Below the pieces are notes generated by a model that did no database searches, was not told where the DNA came from, and worked only from the letters and a program-made list of their open reading frames with translations. A program made the position numbers and the translations under genes. Positions 22,726-34,856 of a DNA stretch of 64,000 bases are shown piece by piece. Source of the stretch: Zasmidium citrigriseum. Taxonomy: Eukaryota; Ascomycota; Dothideomycetes; Mycosphaerellales; Mycosphaerellaceae. Each line of letters begins with the position of its first letter. The first letter of the stretch is position 1. Location: NCBI GenBank assembly GCA_002786025.1, contig NHNW01000017.1, positions 248,001 to 312,000 on the forward strand. Reading direction: 5' to 3'.

Positions 22726-24885
22726 TCAAGCGAACAACTGCTTCCCGATCCTGCCGCCACCAATCCATATAGGCCCATGTTCAGATCTCGGCTGATGAAG
22801 CGCTTCACTCAATGGCGATTCCTTCTCCATCAAGATCCTAGGCCCTCGTCCCGAAATTGTAACTCTCTTCAACCAAGTCGGGGTATGCGGATCAATCTGA
22901 CTCAACCGATTCCGCCAGTACTGCTTCATGTTCATATCATCCATGTAATCAGGCTGTCCTGCTTCTTCTGTATTGACAAATTCTCCTCTGAGAGTCGCGG
23001 CCACGCCGTCTGCCCAGTGGATGCCCATGTGTTGGGATATGTATTGCATGCGGCCGATGACCCAGGATGCCTGGGCTGCGGCTGCGGAGGTTGTGGTAGG
23101 GTGCATCTCGTCCGATAGCATGGCTTCTTTCCAGGCGTTGTGGCCTATTCTTTCGAGAGCGCAGGTTCCGGCGAAGAAGAGCGGCCAGATGGAGCCATAA
23201 GCCGTGACCAGCACGCAAGGTGAATTGTATCCAGGGGAAGCGTGACCGAGTTGAGTGGGGATGCCGGCGCAGATCTCATCAGCCATTTGGCGACGAGTAC
23301 TGCGGAAGTACTTGAGCTGCTCAGATTCCTTGTCAGGGTTGGGATGCACACGGCGGAAGAGGTACTCCTGTGTCCGAGTGAGCATGATACGCATGCTGCG
23401 GTATGTGTTCCAAATGCTTGCGGCCGGATGTGCGGCGTAGTTGTGAAGGACGCCATTCCAGACGTTGGGAGATTCAGCGACCTCCAGATCGTGGTACTGC
23501 CATAATGGATTCTCCATCGTATCCATGGACCATTCTATCAGGCGCATCTCGATCTGGGCAGCAGCATCCAATGCGTCGGCGTCTAGGATGGTCTGAAACT
23601 TGATTTTCGATCGTAGGGAGGCAAAGTCGTAACATATGATGACGAGTTTGTCAGAAGGGGCGATTTGTTGGAGGTTCGGGGACATTCTGGCCAATTCATC
23701 TTCCCTAAACGCAGTCAGAACTGTTTGAAATCATTGATGTTCAGTTGGTCGACGAACCACTCATAGAGGAATGGTGGAGGGCTTTGGTCTTCCCAGATGC
23801 AATTGATGAGCTAAAAAGGAATTAGTACTGCGCTTCGAGTATCTTCGTGTGACGCTCACAATTTGGGCGCGTGTCTCGCGGAAGAGCATCCTGCCTATCT
23901 GGCTCTCAAACTGCTTCTTCCCTCGAATCTTTAGTAGTTGAGTTGATCCTTGGATATGAGCTTTCCAAGACAATATCGAGTCTCTACTGTCACAGGTGAG
24001 GTTCTTCATTCTGTCAGCCAGCGCACAATATAGCTCAGGTATGCCTGACTCACTTCATAATAGCCCAGCATTGCCACAGCTACTAGGCTGTCGTCTGTCT
24101 TGCATCGTTTTGGATCTCTCAAGGCCGAGTTCAATAGTCCCAACGCCTCGGCGTATAGCGTTCGAGAGTATTCGCGACCTTTGACAACAGGTTGCACATT
24201 GTCAAGAGAAGCAATTCCGCATGCCCGAATGGCCAATTCTAATACAGGATCCAGCCGCATTTGTTGTGCTTGGTCACGGAGCCAAGTCCAGTGACCATTG
24301 TGAGTGGTGAAACTTTGGAAGAAGTACCTGCCCTTGAAATCAATACTGACACGTAAAGTGATTCTGAGGTCGATACATACGTGGTGGCGAGTTCGTCGAC
24401 ATTTTGGGTCAAACTAAACGGCACTCCAAGCTGCTCAAGTTGGTACAGCGAGTCTAACTCATTGGATTCATCTTGGGGATCGGTCTTGAACGTGATGATC
24501 TGGCTATTGTTGTGAGGCGGAAGGTCTATTATATCATCGCTGCCTGAGGATGAGTCGCTGTAGGGAGTTGGCGCGTTCGTTGCTGGCGTGGGAAGCCCAG
24601 TTTCTGCCTTCAGTGAGGGCGGCGCAAGATGTCGGCCCTTCGGCCGTGTAGCCTTGAGTTTGGTCGATTCGCTCTCGTCTTGGATTTGTAGTTCGGAGAC
24701 GTTCCTGTATCCGGTGCATGGCTTCTTCAATTTCGTACATCGTCCGCATCCAGGCTGGCCGAGGTCACATCTCTTCTTGGCCTTCCGGCACTGCTCGCAA
24801 CCAGCAGACGGCTAGAGAAGGATGTCAAGATTAGCCGGGACGGCTACAGGCCAATGGCTCGACGTACCTTGCCACGGTATACCAT
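22726..24885 (-). CDS. Zn2Cys6 transcription factor
   Basis: Six exons (24868-24885, 24381-24811, 24054-24327, 23860-24003, 23758-23810, 22726-23704) give 632 residues; introns are 49-56 nt. The tiny first exon encodes MVYRGK, and splicing yields MVYRGKPSAGCEQCRKAKKRCD, a very common fungal start. The zinc cluster cysteines are C11, C14, C21, C28, C31 and C38. A Ser/Pro-rich linker with an acidic patch follows, then a fungal-specific middle region (HIQGSTQLLKIRG). Two junctions are less certain: the acceptor at 24004 was chosen because it gives YYE-NLTCDSRD in frame, and the intron at 23705-23757 uses a GTTCGT donor, giving LYEWEDELARM. The target genes are unknown; the neighbouring MFS gene is a natural candidate. 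Confidence 0.8.
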
Positions 24886-25951
24886 TTGCGGTGGGGTTTG
24901 AGAGAGGAGGTCGCGTCGTGCTTGGCAAAGGATTAGAGGTGAAGCCGTCGCTGGAACGTGTGCCTGATAACGTGGATGCCGCAGGCAACGATATTTCAAG
25001 AAACAGAGCAGCTAGGCACCGTTCAATGGCTCTGATCAAGAGTGTAAACTAGAGCCACGGAGTAACTTACATCATCTCCTTTGGGCGTTCAGCTGTCTAG
25101 GTAAACAATGCCGGGAAGCGTATACCGAAGCGCAAACCCCACCGAATTCAGTTTGGCAGAGGGCACTGCCACGGAGGCTGGAAGATTGCGTGTGGCAGGC
25201 GACGAAGGATGGCGGCAATAGCTGTAGGACTGGGAACTGATCAACGATGCATGTACGCTTAACAGATGACAAAGCTGAAAATAGGGCGCAGTAATCGCAT
25301 CAGAGTGCCTGTTGAATAGATGATGGACGTCGTCCGACGGGCAGAGGCCGTGGGTGAGAGGATGCTGCCGACTGAGTTCAGCCCTACGTACGCAGACGGG
25401 ATCGGAGTCGGCGGCGACAGTGCCGGTCATTGTCTGATGGACGGACGGCCAAGGCGACAACCAGGGTCGAGCTGAAGGCAGTGTCGTTCGAAATAGCAAT
25501 TATCCATGCTTTGTGTCGCCCGACTATCAGCGACGTGAGCTTCGTTGCAGTTGCTCTGTGCCAAGCGGCTTGAAAGTGAAGTTGGATGTGATCATGACTT
25601 CTGTCGGCAGCGGCGTCCCACCTCTTTTGCATACTTGACCAAGCGAAAAGTGCCTCACAACGATCGTACTCTCCTTCCGCTCAAACTGGAGGATTGGCTC
25701 TCTCCACGAAAGCACGCAAGTCTAAGCTATTAGAGAGCTTGTTACACTTTCAAGCCTTCTCGAGAGAGTGAGGGATTGCTACTTTGACCGTACCACCCAA
25801 ACCACCGAGAGTTGGAAAGAGCGCACGGCGCGGCCCGGGCTCCCGTGACTGGGCTTGGCGGGCAAGCACGAACTCCAAATTCCTCAAGTCGAACTTCACC
25901 AGAACTCTTCAAGCCGCGACACCAGCGACACACCCCGCCAACACCGTCAAG
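24886..25951. other. Intergenic region between regulator and eL15
   Basis: About 1.07 kb. It contains a plus-strand open frame (25545-25733) ending in LLPLKLEDWLSPR, whose DNA resembles a sequence near 56996; the meaning is unclear. The eL15 promoter and first leader exon lie at the right end. No other feature is recognised. Confidence 0.4.
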
Positions 25952-26090
25952 GTATGTGAAGGATGGGGACAGCATGCAAAGTGGCATGGAGGACGCCGAA
26001 CAACGCGATACCACATACTTCCACGGCCGCTGGACATGCGCACCTCCAATCCCATATCCAGTCTGTGGCAGCGACTAATATCATCTGCAG
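25952..26090 (+). other. Intron in the 5' leader of the eL15 gene
   Basis: The donor GTCAAG|GTATGT at 25952 and the acceptor ATCTGCAG|ATG at 26090 directly precede the start codon. The acceptor abuts the ATG, so the leader must be spliced for a short upstream region. Leader introns are common in fungal ribosomal protein genes. This is inferred from the sites only. Confidence 0.6.
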
Positions 26091-26851
26091 ATGGGTGCCC
26101 ACAAGTACCTCGAGGAGCTCCAGAAGAAGAAGCAGTCCGATGTGATGCGCTTCTTGCTCCGCGTGCGCTGCTGGGAGGTACGACTACCCGACACCACATG
26201 AGCGGCATAAAGCACCCCGTGCTTGTGCTTTGATCGTACTCGTTGAACATTTGCTGAGAGTACATCAATCTAGCTCCGCCAACTCAACGTCATCCACCGC
26301 GCCTCGCGCCCATCCCGCCCCGACAAGGCCCGCCGTCTCGGATACAAGACCAAGCAAGGCTATGTCATCTACCGCGTGCGTGTCCGCCGTGGTGGCCGCA
26401 AGAGGCCTGTGCCAAAGGGTGCTACCTACGGTATGGAAAGCAATAGAAAAGGAAGAGACGCGGAATACTCATACATATCACAGGCAAGCCCACCAACCAG
26501 GGTGTGAACCAGCTCAAGTACCAGAAGTCGCTCAAGAACACCGCCGAGGAGCGTGTCGGCCGCCGCTGCGCCAACTTGCGCGTGCTCAACAGCTACTGGA
26601 TCAACCAGGACAGCACCTACAAGTACTACGAGGTCATCCTCGTCGACCCCCAGCACAAGGCCATCCGCCGCGACCCACGCATCAACTGGATCGTCAACCC
26701 AGTCCACAAGCACCGCGAGTCCCGCGGCCTCACGGCCACCGGCAAGAAGAGCAGAGGTCTCAACAAGGGCCACCGCTACAACAACACCCGCGCCGGTCGC
26801 CGCCACACCTGGAAGAGACAGAACACCCTGTCTCTCTGGCGCTACAGATAA
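26091..26851 (+). CDS. RPL15: 60S ribosomal protein eL15
   Basis: Three coding exons (26091-26177, 26274-26430, 26484-26851; introns 96 and 53 nt) give 203 residues, the family length. [58 protein letters not shown], the [21 protein letters not shown] block and the C-terminal NTLSLWRYR are all diagnostic. It is an RNA-binding protein of the large cytosolic subunit. Codon use is strongly biased to C-ending codons, unlike the neighbouring regulator, as expected for high expression. Confidence 0.96.
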
Positions 26852-27598
26852 GCGGTGGGTTGACGGAAGGGCGTTTCTGGCAAAACTGCTGCATCGTCTT
26901 TTTGCGGGCGTTGCTGCGACGGTCTGGGAAGCATCGGGGCTCCAATTTGCACTGGGCAAGCACCGACTACGGGCAAGTAGTGAATGAAGCGGGTCCTAGG
27001 GCCCCAAATGAAGTGAGAGCAAATCAACCAGGCCACCATTCTGCACTTCGCATCCGAACTCTTTCAACATTCCATGTAATCTCTCAATACGCCCTCACGT
27101 ATCATAGTCTGTTCCTGTTGAAAGTGCGGCTCAATGGGTGGTGATCGACAGACTAGTCTTCGCGCCGAAAAGTTCTCCTTGAATCCTCCCCCCTCACATG
27201 GTCCTGCTTCGAGCTTGCTACCGCCTCGTAACCAGTCTTGGCACTCAGACTACGAGTCCGAGGCTTGAGCACCAATGACAATGCCCTCTCACGATTCCTC
27301 ATCGCCTGCCGTGCGTTTGAGCCTTGCTTCGGACAGGCAGCGTCGCTGTAAAACCCTGGGTGGCTGCCGAGCTGGTGAAACAGACGTTGCTTCTGCTGCT
27401 GCTGCTGCTGCTGTCACGGCTTCCACACCGTTCAATGCCACATGCGCCTTCGCTGGACGCTGGCCGGCCACCGTAGCACCTTCGATATCTGCGTGCGCGC
27501 CCGAATGAGCATCTCGCAGGACCAGCGTCACCGTCTCCTGCGCGGCCAGCACCCAAACCTACAGAAGAAGCGCAGATGATCGGCCGGGGTGGACACTG
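26852..27598. other. Intergenic region between eL15 and the HECT ligase
   Basis: This 747-bp stretch holds the eL15 3' end and the HECT gene promoter. It includes a (CTG)7 microsatellite at 27393-27413. Nothing else is recognised. Confidence 0.5.
27393..27413 (+). repeat. (CTG)7 microsatellite
   Basis: Seven uninterrupted CTG units lie upstream of the HECT ligase start, probably in its 5' leader or promoter. This is a simple repeat that may vary in length between isolates. Confidence 0.9.
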
Positions 27599-30500
27599 AT
27601 GCCTCCGTGGTCCTCACGCCTGCTGTCCGGCGGCAGCTCCAGCAGTAACAACACCACGCCCACCCGCCGGCCCTCCAACACCGCCGTCAACCGCGACAAG
27701 CAGCTCCCGCGACCGCCGCAGGACTTCCTCGATCCGCCGACGCTCGACCCAGGGCGCATAGCTCCATCGCCCACTAGGCCACGTGCTGCGGGCACACGAC
27801 AGCATGCTCATAGCCGCTCCGCGAGCAACCCTTTGCCAAAGATCTTTGGCCGCAAGAAGAGCAACCAGCAGCTCGCTTTCAACGACACCGATGTGCCCTT
27901 TGACGATGACTTGGTCCCGGTCCTCGACGAGGCATCAGAGCCGGTCCTAAGCAGGGTCATATCTGGCAAGAAAAGCAAGATTGATGAAGATGATAAGACG
28001 ATGAGAAAGTGCATGTGCTGCGACAGTCGCGTGAGAGTGCCAAGAGATCTAAACAAGTTCAGGTGCTTGTGTTGCTTGACTATCAACGACCTCAAGCCGG
28101 TCGAGGAACAGTCCGAGACAGACAAGGACCGTCCAAATGTCAAACGAGCAGATACATATCCTGGGAAATTCGCCCCTAATGTCCGATTTCCGCTTTCGAT
28201 CGAGCATACCCGAGCGTTGATCGAACGCTGTGTGCTCAACTATCTCGAAGCAAGATGCAGGAAGGACGAGCCTGGGTTTGTAGCACAAAGAGTAGCATCG
28301 CCGCAGGAGGAGAAAGACGACGTCTTTCAGACATGGCAGCAGGCTTCAGTTTTGCCAGTAGCAACACCTGAGGAGGAGCATCAAGCTAGAAGGTTGGAAG
28401 ACCCACCAGTATCGACATCTCCACCAGACACGCCCCAGGACCACGATCATGCCGCTTCAACGAGTGCAACCATCCGCGATATCAACGAGCTTAACAAGTT
28501 CTCTGGTCACCGAATAGACACTCCTCCGCCCGAGCAATTTGCCAATGCGCGAGCTGGTCCCCCGTCTAAACAACCCGTACCGATTCCCATTAGGCCAAAT
28601 CGAAAGCCGCCTCCTCCTCCTGTACCTATCACGAATCGGCGACCATCTCAGAGACTGATGCCAAATGGCAGTGTGACACCAACTGGCACCAACTCGCCAC
28701 GTCCTCAGATGAGTCCCCGACTAACAGCGCAGGAGGTCGAGGAGCGCCGGTATCTTGCCCGCGTGAAGTCGATCTTCAGACCTCTCGAAGAGTACATGAT
28801 CTCCAACTTTGGCGACTATCAGTGCATCAACAAGTCCTTTAGCACCTTGCGGGTCCCGATGACTGGACGAACGCGCAGCGAGAGCAACATCGTAACCCCA
28901 ACCCCAGAGCCATCCGCAGACTATCGACCCAGCCCTGTAGATGGGTTGTCTGAGCTGGATGCCAAAACTTTGCTTCTTGGAGACATTGGTGAGAATGGGA
29001 CCTGGTGGACAGGCAAGCTGGGCCGCGATCGATCCGACAAGACAGTCAAGCGGAAGAAGGTTGGCGAAGGCTCGAAGAAAGCTGTCTCGTCCAAGTCAGC
29101 CAACATCAACTGGAACGAAGTGACTACCTGGTACGAGTTGATTCATACAGCAGGTCACGACTGGCAGACGAAGGTCAATCTGGTGCGAGGTGACGACCCT
29201 ACCTTTGACAGATCTAAATTGCTAGGTGATGTCAACTTCGAAGACATTGAGGATGAACTCGCGGAAGGCAGAGAACATGCCGTGCGTACCCTACTCAAGA
29301 TAACGGAAAATCTCCTGAAACGGCCTTCAAGACTTCTCAAAGAGCCAGAAGAGATAAGGTTTCTCTTGATTCTGATCTCGAACCCATCGCTTTACCCGGG
29401 CAGCAAACCACACAGGGCGCTGTCTACCAGCAAGCGTCTCGTTGGCAGGTCGTTCTCGGGCAAAGTCAATGGGAAAAGTCAAGCCAGCCCACTTTCTCCA
29501 AGGAAGTCATCGGGACGAGAAGGCAGCCAGCATAACGGGCTGTTGAAACGCATCTTTGGTCTTGTTGCACATTCGTCGGAAACTTGCCATCGGTATCTGG
29601 TCAACTGGTTTGCCCGGTTCGAAGAGGCACACTTTGTCAAGACGGTGGATCTAGTTGCCAGCTTCGTCACCCACAGGATAGCTCGAAGGCCAGGCCGCCC
29701 TCGTAGGAAGAGTGGTGGTATCGACGACGGCGGGCTCATTCCAGACCTGTCCGGATCAGCCATGAACACATCTGCTCAGCTACACTCGGCCATGGGTTTG
29801 AGCGGGTCGCTGAAAAAGGGATCTGAAAACCCGAGTGGAGAGCCTGACTGGGCTTCGGATTGGCAGATCAAAGCAGCTGCCAAATTCATGTCGCTCTTGT
29901 TCGCTGCCAACAACATCTGGCAAGGCACTCCGCGTGAAATTGGACATCGAGTTGACTCTGGGTTCTCCTCTCATCAAGCCAAAGCCAAACGAAGCGGCCA
30001 GTTGCTGCACACATCCAGTTTCTACAACACGCTACTTGATTATCATGATATGATCGCTGATTTCAAAGTGTGGGAGACGAGGCGCGATAAGTTTGCGTTC
30101 TGTCAGTATCCCCTGTTCCTGTCCATGGGCACCAAGATCAAAATTCTCGAATACGATGCTCGACGACAGATGGAGATCAAGGCACGAGAGGCATACTTCG
30201 ACCAGGTCATTCAGCAGAGGGCAATTGATGGCAACTTTCATCTGCGTATCCGTCGAGAGTGTCTGGTCGATGACAGTCTGCGTCAGATCAGTGCTGCAGT
30301 CGGTGCTGGGCAGGAAGAGTTGAAGAAGGGCTTGCGAGTTCATTTCACGGGCGAGGAAGGTGTCGATGCTGGAGGGCCTCGAAAGGAGTGGTTCTTGATG
30401 CTGGTGCGCGACATCTTCGACCCCAATCACGGCATGTTCGTCTACGACGACGAGTCACACACTTGCTACTTCAACGCCAACTCGTTCGAGACTTCAGATC

Positions 30501-31417
30501 AGTTCTATCTGGTTGGCGCGCTGCTCGGGTTGGCCATCTACAACAGCACCATTCTCGATGTCGCCTTTCCGCCCTTTGCCTTCCGCAAGCTGCTGGCAGC
30601 CGCACCATCATCGATCGCCAACACATCCAACGTCTCCTCTCTCACCGGCACGAAAGGACAGATGACCTATACGATCTCCGACCTGGCCGAATTCCGTCCA
30701 TCTCTGGCTGCAGGCCTACAACAACTCCTCGATTTCGAGGGCGACGTTGAAGCGACTTACTGCAGAGATTTTGTCGCGCCTGTCGAACGCTATGGGACGG
30801 TTGTCGACATCCCGCTGATACCCAATGGCGAAAACACTCCTGTGACCAACGCCAATCGCCACGAGTTCGTCGACGCTTACGTTCGATATCTCCTCGATAC
30901 AGCTGTCTCTCGCCAATTCGAGCCCTTCAAGCGGGGCTTCTTCACCGTCTGCGCAGGCAACGCCCTATCTCTGTTCCGCGCGGAAGAGATCGAGCTGCTC
31001 ATCCGCGGCAGCGACGAGGCTCTCGACGTCGACTCCCTCCGTGCCGTTGCTACCTACGAGAACTGGAAACACTTCCAACCGCCACATCTGCCCATTCCGC
31101 ACCCCGCCGACAATGTCCCGGTGATTAATTGGTTTTGGGAGCTGTTTGCGGAGGCGAATCCGGCGAGGCAAAGAAAGTTGCTGACTTTCATCACTGGCAC
31201 GGATCGGATCCCTGCGGTGGGAGCCACGAGCCTGGTGCTCCGGATCGTTGCAGGCGGTGATGGATGGGGTGGAGGCGGAAGAGAGGAAAGGGAGAGATTT
31301 CCGGTCGCCAGGACATGCTTCAATATGTTGGTGCTGTGGAGATATGACTATCGGGAGCAATTGGAGGAGAAGCTCTGGAGGGCTGTAGAGGAGAGTGAGG
31401 GCTTTGGGCTCAAGTGA
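27599..31417 (+). CDS. HECT-type E3 ubiquitin ligase (Hul4-like)
   Basis: A single-exon gene for 1272 residues. The N-terminal ~130 residues are disordered and Pro/Arg rich. C138-x2-C141 and C156-x2-C159 form a possible zinc ribbon (KCMCCDS ... FRCLCCL). Residues ~260-390 are Pro-rich with several polyproline runs. The HECT domain occupies about the last 370 residues, beginning near LRVHFTGEEGVDAGGPRKEWF. The thioester cysteine is C1240 in ARTCFNMLVL. The ligase accepts ubiquitin from an E2 and passes it to substrates. The architecture resembles yeast Hul4 more than Rsp5 (no C2 or WW domains seen) or Tom1 (much shorter than that), but the assignment is by eye. Rad6 in the same window is an E2 but there is no evidence that they pair. 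Confidence 0.88.
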   Translation: MPPWSSRLLSGGSSSSNNTTPTRRPSNTAVNRDKQLPRPPQDFLDPPTLDPGRIAPSPTRPRAAGTRQHAHSRSASNPLPKIFGRKKSNQQLAFNDTDVPFDDDLVPVLDEASEPVLSRVISGKKSKIDEDDKTMRKCMCCDSRVRVPRDLNKFRCLCCLTINDLKPVEEQSETDKDRPNVKRADTYPGKFAPNVRFPLSIEHTRALIERCVLNYLEARCRKDEPGFVAQRVASPQEEKDDVFQTWQQASVLPVATPEEEHQARRLEDPPVSTSPPDTPQDHDHAASTSATIRDINELNKFSGHRIDTPPPEQFANARAGPPSKQPVPIPIRPNRKPPPPPVPITNRRPSQRLMPNGSVTPTGTNSPRPQMSPRLTAQEVEERRYLARVKSIFRPLEEYMISNFGDYQCINKSFSTLRVPMTGRTRSESNIVTPTPEPSADYRPSPVDGLSELDAKTLLLGDIGENGTWWTGKLGRDRSDKTVKRKKVGEGSKKAVSSKSANINWNEVTTWYELIHTAGHDWQTKVNLVRGDDPTFDRSKLLGDVNFEDIEDELAEGREHAVRTLLKITENLLKRPSRLLKEPEEIRFLLILISNPSLYPGSKPHRALSTSKRLVGRSFSGKVNGKSQASPLSPRKSSGREGSQHNGLLKRIFGLVAHSSETCHRYLVNWFARFEEAHFVKTVDLVASFVTHRIARRPGRPRRKSGGIDDGGLIPDLSGSAMNTSAQLHSAMGLSGSLKKGSENPSGEPDWASDWQIKAAAKFMSLLFAANNIWQGTPREIGHRVDSGFSSHQAKAKRSGQLLHTSSFYNTLLDYHDMIADFKVWETRRDKFAFCQYPLFLSMGTKIKILEYDARRQMEIKAREAYFDQVIQQRAIDGNFHLRIRRECLVDDSLRQISAAVGAGQEELKKGLRVHFTGEEGVDAGGPRKEWFLMLVRDIFDPNHGMFVYDDESHTCYFNANSFETSDQFYLVGALLGLAIYNSTILDVAFPPFAFRKLLAAAPSSIANTSNVSSLTGTKGQMTYTISDLAEFRPSLAAGLQQLLDFEGDVEATYCRDFVAPVERYGTVVDIPLIPNGENTPVTNANRHEFVDAYVRYLLDTAVSRQFEPFKRGFFTVCAGNALSLFRAEEIELLIRGSDEALDVDSLRAVATYENWKHFQPPHLPIPHPADNVPVINWFWELFAEANPARQRKLLTFITGTDRIPAVGATSLVLRIVAGGDGWGGGGREERERFPVARTCFNMLVLWRYDYREQLEEKLWRAVEESEGFGLK

Positions 31418-33928
31418 GCGAGATCCAAGTTGCATCAGCGGGACGGCGTATTGGGTATGTTTTTGATGGAGTCAGGGGAAGATGGAAAGCAGACAGTGAG
31501 ATTTTGGATAGCAGAGACTGAATCTCATTGATACCCGTCGACATGCGAGGCGAAAAGCAGTCAGTTAGGAGGCGGTATAGCTAGAGAGTGCATATCATAG
31601 ATCAAAGGACAAATTACGAGCATGGGATGATATCTGCAAGGGAAATCGACTGCAGAAGAGTGGTAAAGACTGCACCTCCCTTCCCTCCAGACAGCACACC
31701 AAGATTGAGAAGGACTGGAGCGTGTGGAGGTCGGTTCCCGACCAAGACGACTTCGAGAACTCGTACAGCCTCCGACGACAAGGCCTTCCCCACGTGTTGC
31801 CGATCTCTTGGTACTATGGACCTACCCTTTGCCCTTTCTTGTCATTCGTATAGAGACGTATTGCAACGTCGACAGTAATTTCACTGCCAGATGTCACCCC
31901 TTGGCTGCAGTACACGCTCGGCGAATGTACAATGAGATCATCGCTGTATGGGTTGAGCGCCTTAGGTGTGCGTCCTTCGCATCTGAAGGATCATGTAGGT
32001 CGGAAGAGAGGGCTTGGGGAGCTGCGTGGTTATTTCCGGCATTGAGCGTCGACAAAATTCTGTCCTTGTGTTTAGTGTGGTGGTGGCAAGGCTCTGTGGC
32101 CGCGAGGATTTCATCTTGAAGGGTCAATTGCCATGTCTGATTATAATTTTGAGGTTCAATGCCACCCTGGCTTCACGTGGGCTTTCAATGCTGTTGCTGC
32201 GAGTATGGGTTCGACCAGCTCCAACGAGCTTGGTGCTTGGGTCGTACTGCTCTAGTTCTTACAGTCGTCATAGGCTTGCGGCGGACAGGACCCTGAAGCT
32301 CGAGCAGAGCTTTCAATGGCTCTCCCACGAACATGTGAAGTAGGTGAATGAATCCTACGCCGTCATCTTATCTGATGATCTTATCTGATGGAAATCAGTT
32401 CATCCAGTCCGAGGTAGTCCCCCAGGTGCTCGTCGTGGGGAACAAAGAGCTGCTAGTCGTGCAGCGCTGCGGCAATACAGTACTGCTATTCGATGCGCTC
32501 GGTGTCGATCTTGTTGGAGTACAGCTCTGGTGTTTGGTACTATTCGGCAGCCTCTTTGAGACGGTGTGCTCTTGCTCGCTTCATATTTCCAGCGAAGTTT
32601 GGTAGCCTTCAGCAGCTAACCGCGATGAGATAGCCACGTGAGTTTGGCAGAAGCAATCCATAAAGTCGGTGTGATTGTGGCCGAACAGTTGCAGAATCGA
32701 AGCTGGGGAACTCGTGGGACTTGCGCGAACTCGCGCATGGTTAATCTCGTTAAACTCGGCTGGCTTTTTGGCAGAGGCAGAGAGTCAGCTTTTTGGCCGA
32801 ATAGACGGCATCTTTGACGCCGACTTGATCCTGAAGGAGCAGCGGCTCGATTGTGGCGTGCAGCTGTCGGCGCCGATGGCCTCCTGCCAAGATTTGCAGA
32901 TAAAGAAGTGGAAATTCTTGATCCCCTGCTCGGCAACAGCGATATCTTTTCGCCTTCATCAAAGAAGTGTCAGTTGCTACAAGCATCGGACAAGCTTCGC
33001 GATGCCGCGAGTGGATGAGATTGGAGATGACGAAGTTGTCCAGCAGCCGGCGTTCTACCAATGTTTGTCGCCAGTTTCAGATGTCGGTTGAAACGCGCTC
33101 GACCCTACGTGCTGATCGACGCCAGCGAGTCTTGGCAAACGGGAGGGCTGTTCGATTGGGGCGTGGCTTGATTACGGACCAGCTCTGGAAGATGCTGTTT
33201 GGCGTCTAGCGTGCAAAGACAGGCCGCAAGCGACGCCTCTGGTTGGGGGACGACCACCGGGTAGACGAGCTCAACGGCGGGCAGCCTGACCAGGACGGGC
33301 TGTTGGTGCGCGCAGAGCTGCATCCTCGATCGGAGGCGACGTGCTGAGCGGGCGGTCAGGAGGGGATGAATGTGCGAGGCCGTCTTCGTGTCGCGGCGAC
33401 GAGAATAACAGCTCGCCATGTTCCATAGACAGGTACGGCCACTGCGGCTGTGGTCAGACTGCCAGGCACAATGCGCGTGTGAATGCGAATGGCGACGAAT
33501 TGTTGCTGGCGTCTGACGTACGGCCCACGCCAGCTTGCGCGGAGAGTGGAGGAATGCGTGGATGCCAAGCCACGAGCGGCAGGGCCCCCGGTCGCGCCTG
33601 CCCATTCCCGGGCGCTGGAGAGAGTTTCGGTTGCTAGCCCCCTTTTAGCCTGCCTGCGACCTTTGCCCTTGACGATCCAAAGTGGGAGCGGAAGGGGGAG
33701 TGGTGTATATGCGACACCATCGCTCCTGCTGCAACACCACCTGCATCACCCTACTGCTTCCGCTCGCTTGCCAGCCTTTCGTGAGTTTTTATATCTGCCA
33801 CGCCCGCCCGCGACCCAGCTGCGTCGCGATCCACTCGTTGGGCCCATCCCTCTTCAATCAACAATCCATTGCGTCGTTGAGCGACTACACGGAACCACAA
33901 CAACACCACCAGTAATACTTTAATCACC
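31418..33928. other. Longest gene-free stretch of the window
   Basis: 2.5 kb without a supported gene. Open frames are short, overlapping and without domains. An exact 13-bp tandem duplication (ATCTTATCTGATG twice, 32365-32390) contains two GATA-type sites. The last ~250 bp are pyrimidine-rich leader of the sulfotransferase-like gene. Confidence 0.4.
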
Positions 33929-34856
33929 ATGGCCTTCCAACCTTACACCCCCAAGCCCGTCACCGACATCTTCACCGCCGACACCGACATCAACCGCAGA
34001 GAATGCCGCCGCGTGGTGCCCATGAAGGTCCTGGCCCTCGGTCTGGGACGAACTGGAACCGCCTCCCTCCGCACTGCCCTCAAGGAGCTGGGCTTCAGCG
34101 ACTGCTACCACATGATGTCCGCCTCGGTTGAGAACCCACCGGACTGCTTGATGTGGTCCGACGCATTGGCATCCAAGTACGACGGAAAGGGCCAGTTCGG
34201 CCGCGAGCAATGGGACCAGTTGACCGGCCACTGCCAGGCCATCTGCGACTGGCCCGCTGTGGCCTTCGCCAAGGAGCTCATTGAGGCCTACCCAGAAGCC
34301 AAGGTCATCCTCACTACGCGTGATGTTGACAGCTGGCACGCGAGCACAATGAAGACAGTTCACTGGCGTGCGACCGAGCCGGAACTGAAGTTTGTCTCGA
34401 AGTTTGATTGGGGAGCGGGTCTCTACCAGCCAATGCTTTCCAGTGAGTAGCAATCGCTTGCATCAAATCATTCAATGTGATACTGACCATCGCACAGAGT
34501 TCTGGACCGAGTTCTGGGAGGGCGACTTCGAGAAGAACGGCAAGCGACGATTCAAGGAGTACTACGACGAGGTCCGATCATTGGTGCCAAAAGAGAATCT
34601 GCTGGAGTACAAGATGGGCGAGGGATGGCAGCCTCTTTGCGACTTCCTTGAGGTCCCAACTCCAGAGGGCAAGAAGTTCCCTCGCACCAACGACACAGAC
34701 GGCTTCGTCGACCGCTGCCGCAGGAGGAACCGCATGCAAATGCTCAATGTCCTCTTCCGCGCGACGGTCGTTGGTGGCTCATTGGCGGCAATTGTCATCA
34801 GCTCCACCATGACCATCCGCCGGTTCTTTGGGTCCCGAGGCAGCATGCTGTCGTGA
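33929..34856 (+). CDS. P-loop sulfotransferase-like protein (Sulfotransfer_4 family)
   Basis: Two exons (33929-34442 and 34498-34856; 55-nt intron) encode 290 residues. The PAPS/P-loop-like segment LGLGRTGTASLRTAL starts near residue 37, and LTTRDVDSWHAS is the second family motif. The 3' part contains WQPLCDFLEVPTP and PRTND, also typical. A hydrophobic C-terminal segment (VVGGSLAAIVISST) suggests a tail anchor. These proteins are frequent in fungi and are usually annotated as sulfotransferases or as unknown P-loop proteins; no substrate is established. The junction restores PMLSKFWTEFW. Confidence 0.85.

Noticed and set aside
33105..33605. 166-codon minus-strand open frame upstream of the sulfotransferase-like gene
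   Set aside because: Arg/His-rich composition typical of an antisense reading of GC-rich DNA, with no domain.
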